DNA from: Glycine soja
Lineage: Eukaryota; Streptophyta; Magnoliopsida; Fabales; Fabaceae
Assembly (NCBI RefSeq): GCF_004193775.1
Contig: NC_041008.1
Location: 5,100,731-5,164,730 of the forward strand
Length of the DNA: 64,000 nucleotides
Direction of reading: 5' to 3'
Below are positions 33,947 to 47,610 of this stretch, in pieces. Position 1 is the first letter of the stretch; each line of letters starts with the position of its first letter. The position numbers were made by a program, and so were the translations under genes. The notes under the pieces were generated by a model. It searched no databases, was not told the DNA's origin, and saw only the letters and a list, made by a program, of their open reading frames with translations.

Positions 33947-36900
33947 ATGGCGAGAGTGAAGCACACGCCAGCTTCTCGCAAATCCGGTATGTCTGAAAAT
34001 TCATCACTTCACTCTCATTTTTTTCACTTCACAAATGAAACCCTCATTTTCTTCGCCATGCAAATTCGCAGCTAAAAAGCAAGCGCCACGCGCATCCACT
34101 TCCACGCAGCCGCCACCACAATCCCAATCGGTAACTCATTCTCTATTTTTTTCTTCTTCTGTGTTTTGGTTTACGAAATCCCTAATTTGACCTTTCTTTT
34201 CCGAATCTGCAAAGCCTGCAACTAGAGAGAGGAGGAGAGCTCAACAAGTGGAGCCGCAGCAGGGTAAGTAGTTTCGCGAAAACCCACATTCTGAGTTTGT
34301 TTTGTTTTGTGGTTGTAATAGTTATGGTGCTTAAGTATGGTGTTTTAATGTTTTGTTATTATTTGTTAAAAAAAAAAAAAAAAGAGCCTGAGGCTCAGGG
34401 AAGGAAGAAGAGGCGCAATAGGTCGGGAACTGTGGCGCTTCGTGAGATTCGGCATTTTCAGAGGAGTTGTGAGCTTCTCATCCCGGCTGCTCCCTTTATC
34501 AGATGTGTGAGTTTTTCTGCAACCATCAACATTTTGCTCTCAAGTGAAAATTAGCTGGTTTTGTGTTTGCTTGTACTCGGAATGATAATAATAATGATAA
34601 TGTAGTGTTGATTTTGGGTATGTTGCATTGCTCTTGCTTAGATTTTAGTCTAAACTTTGCCAATTTTACCACAAAAAATTCGTTATGGCTGTCTGTCTAT
34701 CTTTTACTACTAATGCTTAGGGGTGTTTGGAAAACTGTTTGATTGGTGTGGAATGGAAGTTTTACATATTAGAATTCCAAAGCATAAAAGTAAAAGAGGT
34801 GTTGGATTTATGTTACATTGGATGGAATGGATATGCAAACACACACTAGTTAAATTAGGCAGTTTGGTTAGTAAGTAGATACTAGTTATATTTGCTAGAC
34901 AGTTAGCAGAATTAGTTCTCTCCTTCATCATGTATTCACCACAGCTACCAATAGCTGAAACTGTAATTAAAGTTCAAAATCTGGTTTTTATAAGGACAAA
35001 ACTTGGATACAGTCTTTTGGGTACTTTTGGTGATGTTATTCAACATTGAATTTTCACCTCAATAATATGCACAATAAAGGTTTGCATTAAATGTTAGTGA
35101 AGGTTACTGAGATGAAACATCAATTCTAATTGGAGAACAACTCCAAAAGCATCTAAGGAGTTGCATCTAAATTTTTCCCTTTTCATAATTCTTCATTTGC
35201 AGCTTCTCTCACTCTATTACTCTAACACTATTTGATGTAAACTTAGGCGTAAAAATGAACATCATAGTTTGGCTGCTGTTTTATTTATTCACCGATGAAA
35301 GTGCTTGAAGAAGATGCTCTGTATGGAATTATGATTTGATTTGGCTGAACTAAACCTTGTGAGAAGTTTGTTCTTGCTGTTTTGGTAATATTTTTACTTT
35401 TGGCTATAGGTCAAACAGATTACAAATCAATTCTCTACGGAGGTGTCTCGTTGGACACCTGAAGCTGTGGTAGCACTTCAAGAGGTATGCAACGTTTTCC
35501 TTGCTCATTTGAGTTATCGCTAGGGTGCTTGTTGCAAATTTGCAGTTCATCTAATTATAATGCAAACGTGGCTTGTTTCAATTTGCTCCTGGTTGAACTA
35601 TTTAAATTTTCATACTTACTGTTTCTGTTGTCCACTTTTTTTGTCTGTTTATTTTTATTTGTATATTTTACATGATTATGTAATAATTGAAACTCGGTCA
35701 GATATTACCAAATCTGCATAGAGAAGAACCCATAGATTAATGAAAATTGAGATTTTAGACATTCAATATTTTAGTATAACACAATATGCATTAGGTATCT
35801 GCATTCTTAGTGAAATGAGAATATTAACTTGTCTATTTCTTAAGAGGTGTTCCACTTCCATGTGATATATGTTTTATTAGAAGGCTATATTTTTAAATTT
35901 TAATTCATATTACAATATTAATATATCAATTATGCAAAGACCTGGCAATTGTATTTCATAAATCCTTACGAATTCGATAGGCATACCTGGAATTTTTTTT
36001 CTTTCTTTAGTATATAGAGGGAAAGGTTATGGGTGTCTCCAAAAGGGAGGGGGAGTGGAAAAGGTTGCAGAGTGTATTGCAGGGTTTTAACATGTTCCCT
36101 TGCACTTTCCTTGCATGTCTCAGAGCTCTTCCAACTAAGTTATCTCCAAGGGTGATTATTAATTGAGATCAAATTCTCATTAAGAATGTTGACTGTTTTT
36201 AAACCATTTAAGAATGTGAACTTTATTTTGCTACCACTATAGTTGAGCAGCACAGCACACACACGCACTAGTGCAATGCATGCTTCTTTAGATAGCAAGT
36301 AATGCTCCTATTCTCTTATTATTCCATTCATGTAATCAATTTCAGCATACTTTTTCGGTTGAAGTTAGATAATTCATATGGTAGTTAATTCTGTTAGTTA
36401 GGTAGTTAGTTCGTTAAAGTTTGTTATAACCAACAAGCCTTATAAATAAGAGGCATGTGCATTGTTTAAGTGTAAGCTTTTGATGCCTTGTGTTTGAAAA
36501 ATTAATACAAACTATTATTCTCTCTTCCTCTCTCTGGATCATCACCCTCATCATCATTAGTTCAGTTTCTCTTATACTGTGAGGTTTGTCTTGCTGCTCT
36601 AACATTTTCAACAACTTAGGCATGTTTGGAATGGAATGGGATATTATAAAATCGAATTAGAGTATGGAATGAAAAAGATTTGCCATCCCTATGTTTGGAT
36701 TATTATTAATGAGGGAGGGAAGGGGAAGGTAAAGGGTTATAAGTGTAAATTTCCAATGTTATTTTAAGTAACTCGGTTTAAAAGGTAAAATTGTAAATGA
36801 CGATTTTAAAATAAAACCTATTTCACTTCACCAACTCCCAAGTTTGGGGGGGTAGAGTTTAAGTGGCTCCCTCTCAATTACCTTCTCTTCCATAAATTTT

Positions 36901-38315
36901 TGACGCAGGGAGCACTACTCCTGACCTGACCTGCACTTTACACCTCTGCCCCTCAAAATTACCCCTCATTCAAATGGACTCGTATCTACCCCTTTAATGT
37001 GTCTCATCAGTTGCTACATTTACATCTCTGATGTTCTTTATGGATGCCTTGTACCAAGTCCTTGTCAATAGTGCTGCTGTTTTTGTGATTTTTTTTGAAA
37101 ATGCTTGTTGTTGCTTTAGAATCATTTATTTATTTTCACCTGTTGTGTAATTTATAACCATATTTCTATAAAACATGACCATTCTTTTGGATTTTTATAT
37201 AACCATACCTCAGGCAGCTGAGGAATATCTGGTTCACTTATTTGAAGATGGAATGCTCTGTGCAATTCATGCAAGGCGTATTACTCTTAGTAAGTTGATA
37301 TAATTTTTTAAATTCTATACTTGATTTACCTTTCATCGATCATCAAATCATCCATGAATTTATCTTCCATAAATTCTATGCTGCTTTTATTTGTGTATGA
37401 ATGTATTTTTTTCTTTGTTACAGAAAAATTGATTATTTTATTATGTTATTAATTAATTACATTCAAAAGAATATTCTACAGTCTGTAATCTGTATGATGG
37501 AATTTTCTTTGGGGGATGCAGTAAATTCTAGATGAAAAAACTCATGGTAGTGTAGTGGTTGTGAAAATTTGTGTATTTTTATAAAACATGTATTGTTTTA
37601 ATTGACAAATGCGCTTCGAGTTCTGACTTGCCATGTCCATTCACTTCCTTCCTTTTATTGGTGTGTGTGACCATTTATAAAAAAATGCTACATCTGCTGA
37701 ATTCAGAAAGTGATAAATATGCATTGTGGACTGTTTGTTACCTCTAGTCATGTAAAGGGTTGCAGAAGCCAGAAGGCAATTAAACATAGTGATCAACATA
37801 TGTTAGGAATAGAAAAAAAATCATTTTTAAGTCAAGCTTCCCTTTGGTAGGGGAGCCGGTGTCATACTGTTCTTGATGGATCTCAGTAGCTAAATTTAAA
37901 TGAACAGAATAGTTGAGCATACTATTATTTTGGAGGAAAATAAATGGGCAGAATGCTAAACACAACGTTGGTTTGCTAGCATAGTGGTATTTGCCAGAGA
38001 TCCATAATTCCATACAAGTCTATAGATTAGCGGCACTATAGTGTAGTAGCAGAGCAGAGAGGCCCTAGACCGCTATGGAATTCAGAAAGCAGAGCAGTTT
38101 TCAATAGCAACCACAATTTTAGATTGATAATTATGATTATGCAAAGATCATTCTTGCTGTTTATTAATTGGTTTATGCTTTTCCATTGTGAATATTTGTG
38201 TTCTTTTTCAGTAACCTCACCAATATATGTTCTTTTTTTTTTCTTGTTTGTTCCCTCAGTGAAAAAGGACATTGAGTTGGCCCGGAGGCTTGGAGGAATA
38301 GGAAGGCCTTGGTGA
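33947..38315 (+). CDS. CENH3: Centromeric histone H3 (CENH3 / CENP-A)
   Basis: Replaces H3 in centromeric nucleosomes and marks the kinetochore site. Seven exons: 33947-33986, 34072-34130, 34215-34263, 34385-34506, 35410-35484, 37214-37289 and 38260-38315, giving 158 residues. The tail starts [21 protein letters not shown]3-like at first, then becomes a Ser/Pro/Gln- and Arg-rich tail to about residue 60, unlike canonical H3. The histone fold runs from about GTVALREI (64-71) onward: alpha-N with HFQRS, alpha-1, then loop 1 with [11 protein letters not shown], where W105 and the longer loop are CENH3 hallmarks; alpha-2 [16 protein letters not shown]; alpha-3 to GGIGRPW, replacing the H3 ending RGERA. 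Cys78 and Cys90 are present. The phases of all seven exons agree. The acceptor of exon 4 follows a run of 16 A. Intron 5 carries a possible short LTR at about 36392-36604. Confidence 0.95.
36392..36604 (+). mobile_element. Possible solo LTR or TRIM in CENH3 intron 5
   Basis: The stretch starts TGTTAGTTAGG and ends CTCTAACA, has a TATA-like TATAAATAAG at about 36440 and a pyrimidine-rich run near 36520, a layout seen in short legume LTRs of this kind. The flanking target duplication is not convincing. Confidence 0.35.
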
Positions 38316-41300
38316 GTGGACGATACTAGTAGAAGACCATTGGTTCTTTTGTTTGTAAAAGTTCACACAGTAGGGGGATTTCAATGAAGGGAGGCATTGG
38401 TGCTTCTGTACTCCGCACTCTAATTGCAGTGATTATTTGATATTAAATGTTAGGAACTAGACACTAACTAATGTATGCCAATGGTTATATCTCTGTAGGT
38501 GAAACAACCATTATAGAATGGTTGCTACTATAACTTTAAATTGATGAGTGAGGTAATAGTGTAACATTGTAGCAATGAAGTATTCTAAGATTATTGCCAT
38601 TCATGTTGACTTTCTGTGGTAGAAGGAATTCAAGGGTCCACAAAATGTCAAGGCTTAAAATTTCTTCCACAGAGATGTGCTTGTTCAGCACGCCTAACTT
38701 GTTAAGTCAAAATTCAATTCACTTATTCTTACTTAACGAGCCAATCTCACTAAGCAAGCCAATTTCTGACTTATCCTCTTTCCCCATCATCTCACCTACT
38801 CCCCATGTCCCCCACCTTCTTCTCACTCAACCCCCCTAACACCACCCTCCCCTCGCCACAGTTGCACAACCATCATCACTGATCACCTTTGCACTATGCC
38901 ACCATCCTACCCCATCTCCTTCATGTCGTGTTGCTACCACTTACTACCATCATTGAGCTCTCATGTACATCTACCGTTGCACACACCTTTGTTACAATGA
39001 AATCACATTTTTGCATAGATATTTGGGTGCATGAAATCATAATTTTATTATGTTAAGGAGACTGCTGCAAAATATAATAACAAAATCATTACTTCGTTAT
39101 GTTAAGGGGGCAAAATTGATGCATGAAGAAATTATGATTTCATTGTACATTTTGTTCAATAAAATCATGATTCCATGGAAATGATATTTTTGTAATAGAA
39201 AAGTTTTAGTCTCTTGAGGGTCAAAAGTTATTTTAATGGGACCAATAATGTAATAGAGGTTCAAAAACCCAATATTGAGGGTCCACCAATGTTGTTAATG
39301 TTTGATGTAATGACTAATTAGTTAGAGTTGCATGCTTATGTTTTTTTTATCACTATACAATAATAAATTGTAATTACAGTCTTCTAAAATTTGCCAAAAA
39401 AAAAAAATCTAATCTTCCAAATTTTCTATTAATCCTGAGTTCGATAGTGGATATTTAACAATTGCGTCCCCGCAACTTCTTGATTTGGAAAGGTTAAAAA
39501 AAATGGCAAAATAAAGAGTGAGAGAAATTTCTAATGATAGCTCTTCATATATAACCTTTTCATCTAATTTTTAAATCAATTTAAAAATGAAAAAATAAAT
39601 TAAATTCCATCGAATCAAAGGATATAAATTTCGAATAAATAGATATATAAATAAAGTACTTTCGCATCTTTATTAAACCTTGAAACTCATAATGAGCAAG
39701 TTTCATCAAATGTTTTCATGCTCAAATTATACATCTTCCATGTAAGTCTCAACTTTTACAGTATAATACATTATACATCGACTTTAATTCGTATTTATTG
39801 CTTCCAACACATATCATTGACATTAATCCATTCCGTTACAAAGGTGTCCCCTTATCTTTCATAAAGTCCAAATGTCGTTAATCATGCTCTCTCGCCCTTG
39901 TAAGTGAACAAATCAACCTGTGGGTCCATTTCCAAAAGAGCCACACACTACTTATTTAAAATGTTATTTTCGAATCATTCTAATGTGTAATGCCTTTTAG
40001 AGATCACATTATTTTTTTAAGAAAATTAATAGACCATAAAATGCAATTGGATGTATCTGCTTTAACACTATCTTTACCTAACCAAGCTGAAAGGTACAAA
40101 GAGAAAATAAAACTCAGTTTGGATTAACTGGTTTAATAGATAAATTGGTGATTCCGTTACATAACTAATTTTAATAAGTTATGGATCAATTATGCAACTA
40201 ACTAAATCAATGCATTCATGTTTGAACCGGCCTAAAATGTGGTTTAACCAATGTGAACAGAGACAATGGGTTAATGTACTAAATTAGTTTTGTAAAACAT
40301 TAATGTAAAATTTTATAGATAAGGCTTAAACTTGCAACTTAATCAAGTAACATCACCCCTTACACCTTAATTACATGTTAGTGCAATTTCGAGTAATATT
40401 ACACCAACGAATTTGGTAGTTTACTAAAAAAATAATTCCTGTGAGAGTAGGAAAAAAACATTATTATATTATATGATATTTATTGGATACCTTAGTAAAA
40501 TATTAACATTGTATATGGTTTCCTTACAAAAATATTATAAATGAATTAGATGACATCAAATTGTAATGTAACTATTATGAATGCATTCTCTTAATTACTC
40601 TAATATATATTGGAAAATGATTACCGTACACAAAATATGTATGGGCATGAAAGAAAGATATTTTAAAAAGAAAAAAATAATAAAAGAAGATAAAAATAAT
40701 AATGTATAATAAATGATATGATAAAAAAAATGAAGTAGAAATGAGATTAAAAAGAAAATATATAATAATAACAACTCATAAATATATGAGAAAGGGTACC
40801 ATACATTAAAAAAAAGTACCCGTAAAGGTAAAATTTATTAGTATTATTATGTGATAATGATAAAGCAATATTCTCTTAATTAGTTAAACACGTACCTTTA
40901 GTGGAACAGAAATGGTCACATGGTTTAAGTAGTCCAATTATTTAATTTGTTGGAGATACTTGATGATGGCTTCCATTTCACTATGTCATTCAGATCACCA
41001 TACTTTGTAGTGCCCAGTACGTATTCCTTTTGTTGTTATCTTTTATTGTTAAAAACATTAAAGTTAGGAAACGGAAATGTAAATATGTAATATTCTAAAA
41101 TCAAAACCTTATTTACTTGTTTTTTTCTTCTTCTGAGCAGCAAAGGAAAAAAGACGTTTATTAAACCCTTATCTTACTTTTAGTTGTCTGCACATATATA
41201 GAAGTATGTCACAGTTTTTATTACAATTTAAACAATGATATGAGAAGCAAAACAACATAGAAAAATATCTTTATTTGCATTCTTACAAAGTATAAATGAT

Positions 41301-42950
41301 ATTTCTAACCAAACTAACAAATTAATATTTGTTGCTATAAAAAAATATCATTCATTATGTGTGAAACCAAATTTTGTTTACAATACTCGATCTCCTGTAC
41401 AAGTATTTTTCAACTTCATGCTGTTTGATACACATGTTAGATACACAGTGCTTTATGGAAATTTTAGCAATAATCTTGTTTGTAGAAAGTTGTATTCGGA
41501 GAGGTAAACTACAACGGGAAAGAAATTAATCTCCCGTTTGGCCAAATTAATTACTTCTAACAAAACACATTTATTTACATTACAAAAATCAAATTAAATT
41601 CACCTTATTTATTTATTTTAAAAAAAATCAATCCTACTTAAAAAAACAGTTTCACAAATTGTAGAAAAAAAAAACAAAACGGGCTTGATAAAAGAATGCA
41701 AGTCTCTATAATAAGGCCATAATAAATAAATTTTATTCACATGAAAACCAATTTATTGATATGTCATCGACAGTCGACACCTTTTAAATGTTGTTGAATC
41801 GTTTAGCATAATATGTGAAAAAAAATTCCGATAATTTATTAGCAGATAGAGACGTATATGAAAATTCAACTTTTCAGGAAATGTAAGGAACTGACTAACT
41901 AAAAATCATTAATTCGAACCCATTTTTACTCACGTCCACATACACCAATCTTTTGAAATTTTCAACTTGTTGGACTATGGGACATGTTCATAGACCTGGC
42001 TACTTGATTGATTCTTTGTGTGTCTAACGCTTTCCTAAAGTTTATAGATTCTTTTTCATTAATCTTTTAGAGCAACGCAATAATGCATCTTTGATATTGG
42101 TAATGCAATAAATTTTAATTGATTACTCGATTAGGTGTGGTGATCATTGTGATATAAAAAATATCTCATATTTGATCCACTTAATAAATAAAATAATGTT
42201 GAAAGTAATAATGTTTCACTTTTTTATATCTCATTTTATGTGATAAATCAAAAGTTTGAATTTTTATTAGAAGATATGCTTACATCAAGTATGAGTTTGG
42301 ATTAGCTACAACAATGTGTACATATGCATATTTTCACGTCAAATCCACTAAAATGACACAAAAGCTAAATATTAAATGCAGATCAGGGGTTGCAAAGCCA
42401 AAGCAAGCATGCCATAAATATTTAATTGTACCTCGAATATATAATTGTGCCCAAAAGAAAATAATGCAAGGGAAAAAAAAAAGTAAAGTTAGAAAAGCAA
42501 GGGTGTTAATTGAGAAACCATATGATTGGAAGTAAAAGAAAACGTTTCCATGACAATACATAACTAGAATAGTGTTCCCTGCTCTCAGTTTCCACAAAAC
42601 AACCTGGTAATTTCGTTGTGGAAAATTTGAAACCCTGTCTTGGTATTATATTTGTCGTGGACAGCTTCGTACCATTTGGAAAATATATGTTCACCAAATT
42701 GGGACCTTTGAGGAGCTATTTTGGGTCTCATTTTCAGATTATATCCTTCCAAAAATTCGTTTGAATTCCACGTTTTTCTTTCTTATCGGATGTGGATCTG
42801 TCATTGATCATCAAATCGCCATCCAAATCAAGCAACAAAAACATGTTAGTAATATTTTCCTTCATTACTCAAAGTTAATTTATTATTAAGATGATTGGTT
42901 TAAACTCAAGCTTTTCAAAATATTGATGCACTATTTTTTTTAAAAAAAAA
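38316..42950. other. Gene-poor spacer downstream of CENH3
   Basis: After the CENH3 3' UTR the region holds a C-rich, repeat-like patch at about 38700-38960 and then AT-rich sequence. No open frame shows a protein family. The 38980-39290 part reiterates GAAATCA, AAATCATAA and GTTATGTTAAGG motifs, suggesting an old repeat. Confidence 0.5.
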
Positions 42951-42956
42951 ACTGTT

Positions 42957-43535
42957 AATTTGATCCTTAAATTATTTTAAGAGAATTAATTTGATTTTTA
43001 ATTTTTTTAAAAATTTAATTTAATTCTCAATTTTTTTTAAAATACATCAATTTAGTATTACACATGAATTTTTTTTTGTGAAAAGTGATAATTATATTTA
43101 TTTATTTATTTATTTTAAAAAAATAGATCTAGTTCCCTCTCCCTATCTTCCTCTTCCCCATCTTTCAAAACAGATTCATGAACTTGCAAATCTTCTTTGC
43201 AAACCAGTTCTTCTCGTGATGGTGGTGGCTGTGTGGTGGTGACAGGTGATGGAAGGACATGTGTGGGGGATGAAGAGGGTGCCACATTGGATCTAAAAGA
43301 AGGGAAAGAAGAGGAAGAGGAATGAGAAACCAAAGCTAATCTGAAAATTTTAAAAAATAATAAATATAATAACAGCTAAAAATCCTCATTATTTATATAA
43401 AAAAAATAATTCAAATTTACCATCTTAACGAGTCAGTCTGATTGGACGGAAAGATATTTTTCTATAATTTGAGACGTAAATTAAATTTTTTAAAATAATT
43501 TGAGGATGAAATTAATAATTAAGTCTTTTAAAAAA
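42957..43535. repeat. Inverted-repeat-flanked segment with a GC-richer interior
   Basis: TTAATTTGATCCTTAAATT and following bases at 42957 match the reverse complement of about 43482-43520 (TTAATTTCATCCTCAAATT) over about 38 bases with few mismatches. Between them lies a compositionally distinct patch (about 43130-43330) whose minus strand is open for 72 codons with Ser-, Pro- and Glu-rich sequence. The arrangement resembles a non-autonomous DNA element carrying foreign sequence. The source of the patch and the target duplication are unknown. Confidence 0.4.
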
Positions 43536-43559
43536 TGATAATTAAAGTTGGGTTCTTAA

Positions 43560-46390
43560 ATTAATGATTGCGATTATCTGATCGTTGAATGTTCTTATTA
43601 ATTAAATAATATTTCATAGTTCGACAAAACGGCGTGAAAAAACTAAATATAAAATTCCGAAAACGAAAAGTAGTATCTATAAATAGATATGATTTATAAA
43701 TGCATTATCTCATCTCATAATTTGAGATAAAAAAACAAAAATTTAAATATAATCAAAAGTTGATCGTGTGAAAAAGAACTTTTCAAACATTAACGTATTT
43801 AAGTTTCCCAAGTAAACAGATTGAAAATCTTAAGATTAATTTGTGAGAGAAACTCAAGTTATTAAAGGTTAGACTAAGACACCGGAATAAGAAGATCTTC
43901 GGAACCATCGATCTCAATATTACCCAATTAGTCGGAAAGTTAAATGAGCCATAGACAAAGGTAGTAACCCAACAAATTATGGAAGGTAGAAGAAATTTAT
44001 GTTAGAAATAGAAGGACTTTAAAAGCAAACTTGTCTATGGCTCATTTAGAGAGACCCTTGTACATTATAAGTCTAAAAGAATGGAGGATGGAGAAGCAAA
44101 CTTGACATTATTCCTTTTGTGTGTCCGTGATTGGAGGAGAATATTATAAGAAAATCATCAATAAAAGCTGTTGCTAATGGCTAAGTATAAGTTTGAATGG
44201 ATGACCATAAAATTGATTTTGAATGAAATTAATTTTATATAATTATGATTATAATTGATTATGAAGTAACAGTTTTTTTTGTTTAAATAACAAATATTAG
44301 AAAATTATTTTTTTTAAAGATAATGTTGTTTGGATTCTTTAAATCAAAATTGTTTTTAGTATATAATTATCAAAATGGGTTTGAATATGTTTATATGTAT
44401 ACTTATTTTCTATTATAAATAACTATGTGGACATTTATATTAATATACTAAAAATAAGGCTTCAATTTATTTTGGAGGACTAAAATTGCACCATTATATA
44501 CTTATAAGGACCAAAAGTGGATTCAAGACTACAAATAAGTAGTTATCTAATAATTTTTTCACTTTATGGTAAATACTAAGTTAAGAAAATATATGTATAA
44601 TATGTTAACTTTTGAAATAGAATGCATATCCCTTATAAAAATATGGAAATTAAATAAATATAGCAAGACTTTTCATTATATTTTTTTAAATCAACAAATT
44701 GTAAGCATATGCATTAGGGTATTAATGAGAGGGTAAATTAGACAAATTCAATTAAAATTTATTTTGATAGAAGAAAAAGTGACTTTTACATTCTTACTTG
44801 CTTTAACTCCGCCAGGATTTTTTCCGTAAAAATGATTCTACTAAAATAATGAAACATGCAAGGTTTTGGTTAATGAAGTTTGACCCACCTCACCATATTT
44901 CACCATGATTTTAAAGTCAATCCAAAGACAGATATTAAAAGTTATCACCATAATTGCTTTTAGATGATTGCCATAAAATTTTGTGTAAACCAAAAGAAAT
45001 TGACATTTAATAACATTGCTTAAGTTGTCACTCAAGATGAAGTAAATTTATGAAAACTAAACAAAAAATAAATAAACACTTCATTTCCCCTCAAACCACC
45101 ACCCTTGAGCCATTAACCATTAAGCCACTTTTACCACGAGTCACTACATATATAGCAAGCAGAGCAATCACCATAAACAACCATCAACAAGGGAGAGGGA
45201 GAAAAAGGAGGAAATGGAAAATAGGAAGAGGTAAATAAAAGGGATGGGGGACATTGTAGAATGTAGAGTGAGGGGAAAAGGGTGATTATATAGAGATTCA
45301 AGCAAATACTTGGTCATTGAATTGCTTACTAAAGATGATTCTAGTCTTATGACTATTAAATTTTAAAAAAATGCGAGGAAGAAAGCAGGAGATCAAATGA
45401 ATATGTGAGTGATGTTTTTGATTTTGTGCTTAAAAAGTACTCACAATTAAATCTTATCTTATTAGGTGAGATCAAATAGTAGCTTTTGTTAAATATTATA
45501 TCTAAATGTAGAGTGAGGGGCCAGGTGCTCATTTTTTTTTTTTTTTTTGTCTGCTTATATTAAAAGCAGCTCTTATTAGCTAGTTGCAAGTGATTCAGTT
45601 ATTAGCATCTCGTACACTACACATATGACAAATTAAAATATTCAATTAAAAATCTATAAAAATAATAAATAAAATATTTATCTTGAAAGTCGGAAGACTA
45701 AACACGTATACGTGTATTTTAAATAGACTATGAATTCGTACAATAAAGTAAAAAGTATGATATGATAATCTTTTTTAGTACTGTGTTATTATTATATTAT
45801 ATCTTGTTTTTTTTGTTCGTTTCTTTGTCAGTTTCTCTGAATGAATAATTGTCCACGTTGTCTTCTAGAGCATAGAAATTAAATCTCTGCAATCATATAA
45901 GTTGAAGTGTGCCAACGCGTTTCCAATGGAATGCTAAAACAAGAAATTGCAAAACCATTGACTTGGGACTATACAACTGCAGGTTAGTGTAAGGCGGCTA
46001 CAGTATTCATATCCTGTTTTGCACTTTGCAGAGACAAAATCAAAAAGGAAGGAAAAAGAAATGGAAAATGGTCATTGTTCTTATTGAATTTATGTTACAT
46101 ATCACACTCTTTAATGTAGTTTGTGTATTTTAAAATAAGTTTGATCAATCATTAGCTTTTCAAAACAAAATAAAACAGTTAAAAAAATCAAATAAAGTAC
46201 AAAGATTTTGGTGTGTTATTTCTATAATTTAATGAAAGCTAATGCCTAATGGATTCTTAAATAACCATCATCTTTTTTTATTTAAGTATAAATACACTGT
46301 TATAATTAAATTTCTTAAATTATTAAAAATATTAATGCAATTATATTGACAATTTACAGAATTATCTTACCTTTTTAAATAGCAGAATTG
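43560..46390. other. Gene-poor AT-rich spacer
   Basis: No gene, structural RNA or delimited element recognised. Poly-A and poly-T runs are frequent, and at about 45535 there is a T run. Confidence 0.5.
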
Positions 46391-46557
46391 TTTTTTGGGA
46401 CAGAAAATAGCAGATTTTGCATCTTGAATCTTTTATGTTACAAAATTTATTCTTCTAGAGCTGCGGGCGTTCAATGTTTTTTTCTTTTGAGTCATGCAGT
46501 GTACATTGTCGACTATATATTCTATAAGGTGCCAATTAAGTTGGCTCCCTATTTGTG

Positions 46558-46622
<65 letters not shown>

Positions 46623-47610
46623 TATTTATATTGAAAACTCAATGATGACATTTTGAGAAATAATATCAACTTGAGTTTGTTGGTTATTTTCTTGTTCAAT
46701 TATTATTTGGTAGAAAATTAATCACGTGAATCATTTTAGTTTAAAAAAACATGGGGCTTAGGGAATATATACATCCGATTATATATATATATATATAACA
46801 CACAACTAGTACTCCTCCTCAAAAAATTAAAAATACAACTAGTACTCTTCGTTATTTTTGCAGCTTGAACTTGATATCATAAAATAATTTTTAGACCTGC
46901 TGGCGTTCAATTAATATTTAGTTGTCTACATTTTGAGTTATGCAATTTAATTATACGATATATTGTCAAATGACATGTAGACTATATATGTATGTTCTAC
47001 CACTTTTTTTCATAAATAAAATATCGAGTATGTTTAATTAAGTGGCAAGTTGGCTGGCTATTTGTGCAAATGAAGTTTAGATTATTTGTTTTATATTGAA
47101 AACTTAATGTAATAACATTTTAAGAAATGTCAGCTCATTGTAAAAAAAAAAATGCTAACAATTTAATCATTTGACTTGTTTTTTTTGTTGTCAACACATA
47201 TCTAATCCTTGTTATACCTTTTTAAATTCTAAAAGCCTGCATAAAACTTTAATAAAATAATCGCACTTGCAGAATTTATATTAATATTGGAAATTAGTGG
47301 CAAGTGGGTTGCCTATAATTGTGTAAATCTCTGCAACATTTATATTATATTGAAAACTTAATTAATGTCTTGCCATTTTAAGAAATATCAACTGGAGTTT
47401 GTTGGTTATTTTCTTGTACAATTATTTAGTAATCACGTGAATCATTCTGAAGACATTGGGTCTTAAGGAGTATTATACATTTAGTTATAAGCAGTTATGA
47501 CACACAGCTCTTCGTAAGTTGTAGCTTGAATATTTCATGATATAATTTTTAGACCTGCTGGCGTTCAATGCTTTCATTTTGAGTTATGGAATTTAATTAG
47601 ATTAAAATAT
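46391..47610. repeat. Three diverged copies of a non-coding tandem unit
   Basis: The motif CTGCKGGCGTTCAAT occurs at 46461, 46897 and 47555 (spacings 436 and 658). Before the second and third copies lies GYAGCTTGAA with ATTTTTAGACC; after them GAGTTATG. Between the copies, GCCAATTAAGTTGGCT-type sequence, TATTGAAAACT, ACATTTTRAGAAAT, TTGTTGGTTATTTTCTTG and TCACGTGAATCATT recur in the same order. A (TA)n tract at about 46560-46617 interrupts the first unit. No coding potential is visible. Confidence 0.65.
46560..46617. repeat. (TA)n microsatellite
   Basis: About 28 TA units inside the first copy of the tandem array. Confidence 0.95.

Noticed and set aside
34728..34860. Similar GGTGTTTGG-type MITE end in CENH3 intron 4
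   Set aside because: Ends could not be paired.
38020..38110. GC-mixed patch with AGCGGCACTATAGT in CENH3 intron 6
   Set aside because: Possibly a repeat fragment, but no second copy or boundary was found in the window.
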